The notes under the pieces are model-generated. The model was not told where the DNA came from. It saw nothing but the letters and a program-made list of their open reading frames with translations, and did not search any database. Of a DNA stretch of 20,278 bases, positions 1 through 8,259 are shown in pieces. Source of the DNA: Dipylidium caninum (Eukaryota > Platyhelminthes > Cestoda > Cyclophyllidea > Dipylidiidae); the NCBI GenBank assembly GCA_017562135.1, contig QEYB01001402.1:1-20278 (forward strand), given 5' to 3'. Within the stretch, counting starts at the first letter, position 1. The number at the start of each line of letters is the position of its first letter. A program made the position numbers and the translations under genes.

Positions 1-300
1 ACAGACACGTCAAGCGATGGGCTCTAAAATGATGAATGTTTCTACGCATGCTTCCTTGCGGCACCCAATTTGCTTTTATCTCTCACGCGGCTGGACTTGA
101 GAATTTTCCTCCCCGCCTACTTTTACCACCGGGCAATAAAATATTTCCCATCCAAATTTTACCTCAGTCTCGTTCCGATTCCCCAAGGCCAACTGCCGAT
201 TTTCTCCCTAATAGGCATTTGAATTATTATGAGCGAAGCGGTCCTCACATGAGGCATGCAAACCTTGCCAGAATTGATCTCTTCGAAATGATTCTTAGTT

Positions 301-620
301 GAGTCGACAAGGTGGCACTTGAAATGGATTAATTAAATTCCAACCACACTTTCCTCTCTAGTACCCCTCCTTGAGACTTGTAAACGACACATCTGCTACT
401 CGACCCAACACTTCATAGTTTCCCAGACTCGAGAACAGGCAAAAGCAGCTCGCCTGTTACTTGCCCATTGTAGAAAGAATACGAAGGACGAGACTAGTCA
501 AATGTAAATGATTTCTCATTCCAATATTAGTGTATTTCGCCCTTTTGCTCACCTTTATCTTCCATCAAGGTCATTCATGCCGCCTAACGACGACTTGATT
601 ATTGTCAATCACGAGGATAA
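301..620 (-). pseudogene. P1: 3' part of a family copy, degraded
   Basis: Read on the minus strand, this matches the last exon and immediate 3' flank of copies P3, P4 and P5. It has the stretch that reads A-D-V-S-[FL]-x-[SN]-L-K-E in P1 and P5, then the A/T-rich stop region, then the shared block ending in GTCGACTC. Upstream on the minus strand, around 500-600, is a weak match to the preceding exon of P4, ending at a GTGAGC donor-like site at the same place as the donors of P3 and P4. The frame is broken by a stop soon after L-K-E-G. No convincing 5' exons remain; the 5' side runs into the P2 promoter region. The function of the family is unknown. Homology to P3-P5 is seen directly at the nucleotide level; calling it a pseudogene is inference. 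Confidence 0.5.
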
Positions 621-888
621 TTTGCCCGCATCCATTTCTCCTTAAGTACACCTATTTATGAATTTCAGTGACCTTGTGCCCTTTGGTTCAAACAATGTTC
701 TATATTCAAGTCCTGATACTCCCCAAGTCTGCGCAGGTTCGCACTGTTGTGTGGTTTGGTGCTAGATTGTAAGGTGCGCAGATGGCAGACATGTTTACTT
801 TTATCAGCTTAAGGGTTAGTCGGACCTGAATTTCTAGGTCAGCCAAGTGGTTTCCACTGCCCTGTGGTGCGACGCACAACCACAAGCG

Positions 889-896
889 TATATAAG
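889..896 (+). promoter_or_regulatory. TATA box of copy P2
   Basis: TATATAAG followed by a G-rich GAGCGGAGG stretch, 45 bases before an ATG at 942. The same order (TATAAG, a purine-rich GAGGA, a TTGAAG element, then ATG) is found on the minus strand in front of copy P7, so this looks like an inherited core promoter and not a chance A/T run. Confidence 0.5.
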
Positions 897-941
897 AGCG
901 GAGGAATTGAAAGAGATCTGCGTTGAAGGCGAGATCGCAAC

Positions 942-1701
942 ATGTCGATTGTCGTATAGCCAATCTTTTAGGCCCTTCATCGTGCAGCATGGTGGTGGAG
1001 AGTCCCTACGTGTCCGTTGACTGCACAGAGGAATGGGTAATTTCATTTCGCCAACCATTCTCCCTCCCCCTTGAGCGCCTCCCCCAATTTGGATGTTCAC
1101 AACACTCATAATATGCACATTTGTTTAACACAGACCTTGTCAGCCACAGAACATCTTCAATAAGCCACCAAAGATATGCTGAGCGTGGCCGAAGCACCTG
1201 ACCTACGAAGATTTTTCCAAGAGCATGTTTAATCGGGAAATGAGTTCCGGAAAAAACAACACTTGCTGGCAGATTTGGGCGAAATGCTCCTGGGACGGAC
1301 CCACTATGAGAAAATGTTTGTGAGAGGTCGGCAGTTTTGAAAATTTCAGTGCGAGTTCAAAAGCTACCATTCGATCTCGTTTGACTCGACCACAGAGATT
1401 CACAGGTAATGTCCGCCAAAATCAGCGAATGTTCCATTTTCATTCCATCAATTTTCTAACAGAGTGCTTCGTAGGCGCCTTACATCATTTCGAGGCATTT
1501 AATTTCACTGGAGTATTTCAACTTGATCGAACGTTGCGCAAGGTAATCTGTGCTTTAGCAGGGAACTTAACCGTTGTGTGCCGACAGAGTCGCACATGTG
1601 TCGCTGACACCATGATAAGAGACGCATTCGGCACAAATTGTGGTGAAGGGTATTCAATGCAACCATTCCAATGCCGATTGTCAAACTCACTTAGAGAATA
1701 A
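942..1701 (+). pseudogene. P2: family copy with promoter, exon 2 and exon 3
   Basis: The start region after the TATA box matches P7, but the frame from the ATG at 942 stops after five codons. Exon 2 is about 1134-1405: after a CAG acceptor it reads P-C-Q-P, as in P7, then D-M-L-S-V-A at the place of the D-I-M-R-I-A motif of P7, and ends with I-S-F-D-S-T-T just before a GTAATG donor, where P8 has I-S-F-N-Y-T-S. The intron 1406-1462 is 57 bases and GT...AG. Exon 3 starts near 1463 and contains F-N-F-T-G-V-F-Q-L-D, matching F-Q-Y-T-G-V-F-K-Y-D of P7, and stays open to 1701. Exon 2 needs at least one frame change and one stop read through, and the exon 2-3 junction is off by one base, so the copy is probably dead. 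Homology is seen directly; function is unknown. Confidence 0.55.
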
Positions 1702-1778
1702 CTGCTCTGTAATCCAAAAAATGTTTTTCTTCATCTTGAGGAGAGGACTTCTTTCTCCAAACTACCACTTCCTAGGAA

Positions 1779-1812
1779 GTCCTTATAAAGTTGAGTTAGG
1801 CTATAAAAGTCC
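1779..1812 (+). promoter_or_regulatory. Two TATA-like boxes, no assigned gene
   Basis: CTTATAAAG near 1781 and GGCTATAAAAGTCCC near 1799-1813 resemble core promoters on the plus strand. An 85-codon open frame starts at 1928, but its product is not recognised, and an equally open frame lies on the opposite strand (1933-2172). I cannot attach a gene to these boxes. Confidence 0.2.
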
Positions 1813-2189
1813 CCTGAGCCGAAGTGTCCAAGCAAGCCGCTTATTCATTATTCCACACTGAAAATCATTTCCCCAGCTGGCCATTATAGTACGATTTGAA
1901 TGTGTCCCCAATGAGGGACATTTTTTCATGTCTCACTGGCTGACCGACGCGAGAAAAGGTTCAAAAAAAGGGATTTCGACGAGGTTTACCTTCGACCACC
2001 ACCGGTTTCTACGGTTCATGTGCACTGTTTTGAATGTCTGCATTTCAACTGGAGTCAATTTGAGCCACGTCTTGTGGAATGGGCCGGTTTCCTCCACACC
2101 GCCAGTGGTCTTGTTCTTAGTGCCGAAAAGTAAGGATATATTTTCACCACCGATTGTCCACAAAAGCTCCATTAGGTTTTTTTAGAGCT

Positions 2190-2848
2190 TCATGAAAAAG
2201 GAGGCACGCATTTGATGTGCGTATCACACGCCTCGACTAATTGACGTTAAACACAGATATTTCCACGCCCTCAAACACTTCCGGTATGAGAATGCGGCGC
2301 TTGCAGCTTCCATGCCTCATTTATCTATAAAGAACAATCAGCCAAGTAGCACTCATTTTGTATCCTCTCACCAGGCCCCGTAATTCGTTGGCAGGCAATA
2401 CTTTAACGATTTGGCCTAATAGTCCACATGTCCACTCATTTTCTGCTCTGTTTTCTGGTGACCTGTGTCGCTCTTGCGGAAAGAGCTACTCCATCAGCTT
2501 ATGCGGTAAAATTTTGCGGCTTTCACAGCTACGTTAGGTGAGTTAACGACAAAAAGAATTAGCATTTCTCGACGGCCGTGTCTAATTCTCTCCCAGAAGT
2601 TGCAATAGAGCCTACCACAATTTTCAAGTTACCATTTAGCAGGCTCTAGCAATATTATCCAACGTCGTAACTAGGAATCTGGGAATGAAAAACAAGGAAG
2701 TTACACGATCTCCATGGATGGTATGGCTTGTCCGAAGGAGGCTGTGTCAACGGCTATTTTGACGACGTGTAAGGCATTCATTTATGTGCTACCTATCGCG
2801 TGACTCAAGGATCCCACCTACGGAGTGGAAACCTGACCCGTTCTTGTT
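2190..2848. other. Stretch without a supported gene
   Basis: I see no exon matching the local family, no long open frame and no repeat match here. Confidence 0.4.
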
Positions 2849-2918
2849 CATCGTTTCTCCACATCAAAACGAGCATTCAGTTCCATCGTTTCTTCACATC
2901 AAATGCGCATGTGTTCCG
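2849..2918. repeat. 35-base unit, two tandem copies
   Basis: Two adjacent units begin with CATCGTTTCT and continue CCACATCAAAACGAGCAT in the first and TCACATCAAATGCGCAT in the second, at a period of 35 bases. The second unit contains the 12-mer CATCAAATGCGC that recurs at 4097. Confidence 0.6.
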
Positions 2919-3016
2919 GAATGCCAGAGTATAGCCGCTCAAGCTCTGACGACAGCTTAGCGTGGGCTACTGCAAACAGTGGCAGGGGAATTGGTGTGGT
3001 TACCTCGACGGTGTAG

Positions 3017-3250
3017 CTTAACGTTGCAGTAAACTTGCATTCTCCACGCAAGTCTGTTCGGAGTTCAGACAGATTCCACCGTTTCCCCCAAACAACCCAG
3101 AGTTCCATAGAATGAAAGCCAATATTCCACATGGAAACACTACTTTATCGTGTGATAGTGTTGCCGCAAAAAACATGCGGGGACATGAAAACGCAAGTTA
3201 GGGCACTAATATTCTAAACGAGTCGACAAGAGGCACTTGACATGGACAAA
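3017..3250 (-). repeat. 3' flank of P3 shared with P5
   Basis: On the minus strand, after the P3 stop, the sequence continues to match the plus strand after the P5 stop (6843-7053): GACTCGTTTAGAAT, then CCCTAACT, then TTTCCATGTGG, then CTTGCGTGG, with small gaps. This is a conserved 3' untranslated or flanking segment that was copied with the gene. Confidence 0.6.
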
Positions 3251-4089
3251 TTAAAGGCCTCCACAAAATCCCTTTCGAATGTTTCTCCGTGCGGTTTGCC
3301 AAGGACACATCTTCAACTTTATCCAAGACACTGTGGTTCTTAGCCTCGAGGACGGAGACCTCACCCAATGACTTAACAACTCGAAATAGTTTTCCGTGAG
3401 CTCAAATTGTCTCCTCGATGATGTAGGCGCCCGCAAAAAAGAAGCAATTAGAAGACGCAAAATAGGCCTGTGTCAGGAAACATCACCTGTGTTTCTTGGT
3501 GAGGAACAGGACGAGGTCAACGATGAGTCGTTTTCCTATCACTGAAATTTTAAACTCCCGACACTCAACAATAACTTTAGTGCAAGAATGGTCCTCCAGG
3601 CCCTTTTCCTCTGGGAAGCGCGCATATCCAGGGCTTCGAAGCGTTTCTCAATTCTTCTCAGACCCACATGCCACATCGCACTCCATAGTTTTGTTCGTTG
3701 ATTGACCAAGAAACAAACAATTATAGGGGGTTGCGCACCGACGAAGGCGGATAACAGGAAGCTGCGCCGTGTGCGGTTAAACGTGTCTGCTCTCCTCTGT
3801 TTTGGCAGATGTGTTCGTAAGCTTGGGAGGTTTTTACAGTGGCCAGGTAAAGTGCCAGACACTGGAGAGTCGAATGCTTTGAGTTTGTCAGCGCTTGGCA
3901 CATGGCCAGAAGGCACAGCTGCAGTGAGACACCAGAGCTGAAGTCCGTTCCGCCAAATACGGAGCTCATCAAATTTCGAAACCATTATATTTCAGATATC
4001 ATATGTTCGCAGTGGCCGTCGGAGCATTATTGCTTACCCGGGATGACATGCCTCGAGATGAGGATGACTGAAAACGAACACTTCATCAT
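3251..4089 (-). pseudogene. P3: most complete family copy (four exons, frame broken)
   Basis: Exon 1 runs from the ATG at 4089 to 4038: a short, moderately hydrophobic leader (M-M-K-C-S-F-S-V-I-L-I) ending in phase 1 at a GGTAAGC donor. The 119-base intron ends at CTGCAG, and exon 2 starts at 3918 in the matching phase, the same phase used by P7 and P9. Exon 2 stays open to about 3539 and carries S-A-D-K-L-K-A-F, the family's D-x-x-K-I-A position, and A-M-W-H-V-G-L-R-R-I, matching A-L-W-N-I-R-L-R-N-I of P8. In another frame, near 3590-3500, it reads T-K-V-I-V-E-C-R-E-F-K-I-S-V up to a GTGATG donor, matching the exon 3 end of P4; exon 2's tail and intron 2 seem lost here. The last exon (about 3430-3251) contains E-V-S-V-L-E-A-K and D-V-S-L-A-N. 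Frame changes between the parts suggest a pseudogene. The leader suggests a secreted protein; function is unknown. Confidence 0.55.
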
Positions 4090-4109
4090 TTGACCGCATC
4101 AAATGCGCG

Positions 4110-4126
4110 TTTTTATACACTTATAC
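4110..4126 (-). promoter_or_regulatory. TATA boxes of copy P3
   Basis: On the minus strand, GTATAAGTGTATAAAAA holds two TATA elements, with an ATG 21 to 36 bases further on, at 4089. The TATAAGT-purine pattern resembles the P7 promoter. Confidence 0.45.
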
Positions 4127-4342
4127 TGCTACGCCAAGTTAATGGCCCTTAAAACGCATTGCTCGAAATTTCGTGCTTCAAGGAGAAACGTTTCAAAAAT
4201 TAGCCTTTGTGCCACGGATGACGTTGTCCACGCAAAGGCATCGTCAGAGAGCGACTACTTATTTTTGTGCCAAAGCAAGGAAAAGTTGGGAAACAGAGCT
4301 GAGAAGTATGCAGATCAATTCATTTGGCGGGTATATTGAGCC

Positions 4343-4560
4343 GCGCGACAACTGGGGAACAAGAAGGTTTTTTAAAGTTGCTCAAAATAGCCATTTGCAC
4401 CGAGCCTGTTGGGGTGGGCCAAAATGTTACCGAGTTGGCGTGCCTTTCGTTGTTGGGGCGGACGTTACCTCCTTCTTGTATCTTGGTCCACCGCCTTTTT
4501 AAGCGAAGCGACTGTTTGGGAGTGGCCGCATTACCAAGCATGTGAGGTGACACTATTTGC
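4343..4560 (+). repeat. R2 dispersed repeat, copy 1
   Basis: Matches 20008-20215 in the same orientation: CCGCGCGACAA, then GCTCAAAATAGCCATTT, then GTGGGCCAAAA, then CTCCTTCTTGTAT, then TTTTTAAGCGAAGCGA. The two copies differ by many substitutions and small gaps (roughly two thirds identical by eye). There is no long open frame shared by both. Likely an old transposable-element fragment or segmental duplicate of unknown type. Confidence 0.6.
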
Positions 4561-5149
4561 TTGTTTCATTCGTCCCGTGTTTCCACTCAAGGCTCAAAGC
4601 ACAGCTAGCAATACGCGAAGACGACTTTCGTAAATTCCTCGGGCTTTGCACCTGAGCGAGTACAGTTTAATAATAGCGCCCAGCTGACGTGTCAAAAGCA
4701 GGCTGCGATTATCAACGACGAGGAGGCCCATGATTTCCATTGTGCCCATATTGTCCTTCTCCACTGCAGCACGCGAGCCTGAGGAGGCAGTCCGTTCCTC
4801 ACAGTGAAATCCTCCTCCCAAGGCCTGGAGTAGAACCTGATTAGGACGTGAGCTTAACGATCCTCCGTTTGTTGCTCTCTTACCGCTGTGGATCCTGAAT
4901 AGTTCAGGCCTGTGCTGAGCGGGATAAAGTTACTCCGACTGATAGTGAAATGGGCGTTTTCGCACTGAATAACCGATGGCTGTTATGAAAGCGGATGGGA
5001 TCTGAATGCTTTCAGCCTATCCTTCAAGCAACGCGCCCCTCGGGGAAAAATAGGCCACTCTTCCACGTGGAGAGCACAGTTTATTGAGACCCAGACGTCG
5101 TGACAATTTGCAGCCACATAACTCGGGTTAGGCAGCAGTCATTATAAGT

Positions 5150-6548
5150 GAGTCGACAGGCGGCATTTAAAGTGAATGAATTAAAACCCCTCACAACTTT
5201 CCATGGAATACTCTCTTTGCGATATGCCAAGGACTCATTTACCAAACTGTATGCAGAAATGATATTTCCGAGCCATGTGTACGGAGATCTCTCGTAACCA
5301 CTTGTCAACTCGGAAGAATGCCGTGAATCCAAAAGTTTTTGATAATGTAGGCACCGCACACTACCCCTGTTAGAGATGAGATGCAATAAGATTAAAAGAT
5401 GCGTTTACCTTAAAAGACATTACGTGTGAAACTAATGATTGCAAGAACGGGGTCAATTAGGGAAGATTTTCGACCGAAAACTGAAATTTCATACTTCCGA
5501 CCAGCCACAAATACTTCACTCAGAGCGGTCTCTTCATGTGCATTTCTTCAAATCGGGGAACAAGAATCACATTTTCGTTGATTTCTCCGATCAACATTGT
5601 TTCTAAAAATTTCATACGTCATTTTGCATTGCCACTCTCACTATTATCCTGATGTTCACTGACAATGTTCGAGGCTGACAAGTCGCTGTCACGGCGCTTG
5701 CGTGTCAGGGGAGAAAAGTAGAACAGGCAAGAGGAGCGACATGGGAGACGACGAAGGCAAGTGGGACGGTCATCGAGTATGCCATTGTGCTGGTGAGCCA
5801 GGATTTCCCCAGTCTACCCCATTCCTTGCGCACTTCTACTTGCCTTGGAAGCGGTGTTTCGACGCCCAGACTTTTGGTCGTGCCTACGTTGGTTTTGTCC
5901 GATGATCCAATCTCTGGGTTTGGGCAGGCCAGTTGTCATATATGCTGCAGGCGCCCCCACTTTCTTATTTTTCTGCTGGTCTGGTGAATCTTCCTTTCAT
6001 GTTTCCTTGTCGTTCTTTGCCAATCTCCTTACAGTGTTCACCAAAGGTTGAGCGCCGACCTCGTCGACGGGTTGTTCCATCAAGAATTCCACATTTTCCG
6101 TCGGGTACCCCTTCAGTCATCCGTCTCCACTGAGATTGATGACACCAACTGTGGCAGACTTTGACGCATTCTCATGGGCAGGGATGAACAGCGTGATTGT
6201 ATTAATTTGACTGCGGTTCAAATGCGAAACCTCTTTAAGGATTCGAGTAATGTTCAACTTGTAATGTCAAAAGAGTATGAATCGACATGACTCTTCAAAT
6301 GGCCCGTAGCATAAGGTGGTGCAAGGGCCCGACAACGTGGCAGCCAAGCATTGAGCGTAGCAGTCTCTGATGAGCAGACGGCTGAAGCGATGCCAAGTAC
6401 GCACAACGCTTTGGCCTTCTGACCACCGAAAGCCCATTTCAAATTGACCGCATTCAGCTAACACCAAAATCATCCCAAAAAACTGAGTGACGGGTAGTAT
6501 TTTCGCTCTGTCTGCAAAGACGCATGGACTGCTGTGAAAACAACGCAT
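5150..6548 (-). pseudogene. P4: family copy, frame broken, long intron
   Basis: Exon 2 is about 6503-6254. One frame gives R-A-K-I-L-P-V-T-Q-F at the place of R-K-F-A-Y-P-T-S-D in P7. A second frame gives a Trp and, 24 residues on, S-F-D-I-T-S, spaced exactly as W...S-F-N-Y-T-S in P8. Exon 3 is about 5600-5430: I-N-E-N-V-I-L-V-P-R-F matches L-N-E-N-A-F-I-I-A-D-F of P7, and L-S-E-V-F-V-A-G-R-K-Y-E-I-S-V matches V-S-E-V-L-V of P8, ending at a GTAAAC donor. The last exon (about 5365-5181) matches P3 and is followed by the shared 3' block with GTCGACTC. The gap between exons 2 and 3 is about 650 bases instead of about 55, so something may have inserted there. Several frame changes make this a probable pseudogene. 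The start (ATG 6548) is uncertain. Confidence 0.5.
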
Positions 6549-6613
6549 CTCTATCGAAAAACCACCAGGTGTGTGATGCTTCTCAGTCCTGATTGTCCGG
6601 TTTTCAGATGTAA

Positions 6614-6623
6614 GTTTTATAGG
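6614..6623 (-). promoter_or_regulatory. Possible TATA box of copy P4
   Basis: CCTATAAAAC on the minus strand, 66 bases before an ATG at 6548. The spacing is longer than in P3 and P7, and the purine element is not obvious, so this is weaker than the other three. Confidence 0.25.
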
Positions 6624-6689
6624 CGTTGATTTTGCATATTTGTGAAGCGGGAAACCCTCTTCCGTTTTCGTTCACAACCCTTGTTTGGG

Positions 6690-6842
6690 CAGATATTCGC
6701 CCTGTCTGTTCACTGCCTATTGCATCATCAAACCCTAAAAGCCGAAAGTGGGAAACACCGTGTACTGGATACCACCGCAGATGTGTCCTTGAAAAATCTC
6801 AAGGAGACCATTCGAAGGAGAGTTGTGGTGGACTTTAATTGA
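6690..6842 (+). pseudogene. P5: isolated last exon of the family
   Basis: An open frame ending at TGA 6840-6842 reads S-G-K-H-R-V-L-D-T-T-A-D-V-S-L-K-N-L-K-E, then T-I-R-R-R and an end of V-V-V-D-F-N. It is collinear with the last exon of P3, where the broken frames give N-H-S-V-L-D-K-V-E-D-V-S-L-A-N. The frame is the best preserved of the four copies of this exon. The first exons are missing: immediately upstream is the start of P4 on the opposite strand, so this copy seems cut off near 6650. At first sight the segment resembles a ubiquitin-like domain (D-V-S-L-K-N-L-K-E), but the homology to P3 and P4 explains it better. Confidence 0.5.
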
Positions 6843-7053
6843 TCTCTTTCAAGTGCCGTTTGCCGACTCGTTTAGAATGTCAGCTCCCTAACTCTGCATT
6901 TCATGTCCCGCATTTTCGAGGCATCTTTATTACAATGAGGCAGTATTTCCATGTGGGAACATTGACTTTCTTTCTGTGGAAGCCCTGCGTTGTTTGTGTG
7001 CCACACCCGAACCACCTTGCGTGGGACTACAGTCTATTGCAAAGTTTTAAGCC
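6843..7053 (+). repeat. 3' flank of P5 shared with P3
   Basis: Continues past the stop codon with the same order of blocks as the P3 flank on the minus strand (GCCGACTCGTTTAGAATGTC, TTTCCATGTGGGAACATTG, CTTGCGTGG). This shows that the duplicated unit included at least 200 bases of 3' sequence. Confidence 0.6.
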
Positions 7054-7059
7054 AAAGCC

Positions 7060-8039
7060 GTCAAGGCATCCCACCCCAAACTCTCGGAATTCTGCTATGA
7101 TAGTCAACAAGTTCGTCTCCTGCCCACGTTTTTGGAGTGCCTCACGCATAGCCGTCATCAGAGAGTGAGGCGTTTGTAATGTGGCACTTGGCAACAAAAT
7201 GACCCTTTGATGTGGAGAGAGGGTGAACAACGTGGGTCAGTGGGCCAATGCGAGAATCTTCATTTCATTGTTAGCTAGGGTAACCTCTTCCTCACTGAAG
7301 AAGGCATCGTCATTAATGTTCGCAGTTCACGAAGATGAGAAAAGAGCCAACTGCGTAATTTTAAGCAATTGGGCCTAACACACTGGATGTCTTCGGGAGG
7401 TGATCATTCCCCTCAGGTACTGCAAGCGAGAATGGCCAACCCAGACAGTTGGACATTGCGGTCGCCTACACAAAACGCGTCTGTCTCTCTACAAGGCAAC
7501 TATGCAGCTTTCTTCCGCATTCGCGATCTGTTGTTCTCATAAGCAGCAGTACACTCACGTGTACTCCGAACTGTTTGAGGGTAGGCACCTCACACCACGA
7601 GGATGCTTCTATTTTACATGAACGCATTACTCTACTTGTGCAATTGTGGATTTTAAGTGTGTCTGTAATTGGGGAGTTTTGCACTCCCACCACAATGTAT
7701 CTATCACGAGCCAAGGAATTCGTGTCGTCTAGCATTTTCTTCTTGCAATGTGTAGCCTCTTGTGTATGCTTTTGTGACCTGGTGATGGCAGAGGTCACCT
7801 GTTTTTGTGAGTGCGTGTTCACTTCTGTCCGGCTTTCATAATCTCCTGCTGTGTGCATCCAATCCTTCACAGAGAAGAAACTTTCGTCTTTCCTATTCAT
7901 TCCCAATTTTTATTGCTTGCTTATGTTTTGCAGCATCATTGTGATAAAAACACATTGGAGAGAGCCGCAGCACCCCCACTCTTCCCTTCAGCTGCTTTGG
8001 TTCATATCCACCGCTTTCTGCTTCCTCTCGCTTTGAACA
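7060..8039. other. Open frames only, no supported gene
   Basis: An open frame of 146 codons lies on the minus strand (7906-7466) and others overlap it on the plus strand. None has recognisable motifs, flanking splice sites that fit, or a second copy in the window. Long frames of this size are expected by chance here. The segment 7100-7400 shows nothing. Confidence 0.3.
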
Positions 8040-8257
8040 GCATGACTTGTGACCCATTTTGGTCTCTCGCAAACTTGAGAGTCGCAGATAAAACCTTCTA
8101 CCTTCGATTTAATACTGCACGTTACAGTGCACAAAATGGAATATGCGTTGCTTATTCACGGCTTCACAAGTTTTCACGGTCTGAGCTTAATTATTGTGGA
8201 CGCAATTCATTTGCGGCTGTAGACTTGAAAGTTAGCAACCTAAAGTCGGACAATTAA
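8040..8257 (+). pseudogene. P6: doubtful exon of the family
   Basis: After a pyrimidine-rich AACAG acceptor the frame reads M-T-C-D-P-F-W-S-L-A-N-L-R-V and, twelve residues after the Trp, F-Y-L-R-F-N-T-A-R. P8 has N-M-T-R-A-L-W-N-I-R-L and, twelve residues after its Trp, N-V-V-E-I-Q-A-K-I. The frame stays open through 8257. Nucleotide similarity to the other copies is weak and no second exon was found downstream, so this may be coincidence. Confidence 0.25.
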
Positions 8258-8259
8258 GT

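Noticed and set aside
706..990. Minus-strand frame with a Trp followed by L-E-I-Q, considered as exon 2 of P1
   Set aside because: It would run through the TATA box of P2, and the spacing is one residue off; nucleotide similarity to other exon 2 copies was not convincing.
1933..2172. 79-codon minus-strand frame with W-W-S-K and a GTAAAC donor-like site, considered as another family exon
   Set aside because: The order and spacing of the family motifs are not met.
6642..6842. Ubiquitin-like domain (D-V-S-L-K-N-L-K-E near the end)
   Set aside because: The segment aligns at nucleotide level with the last exons of P1, P3 and P4, which do not look like ubiquitin, and the hydrophobic core pattern of ubiquitin is missing.
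7466..7906. 146-codon minus-strand open frame as a gene
   Set aside because: Overlapped by open frames on the other strand, no recognisable motif, no promoter-like sequence and no paralogue in the window.
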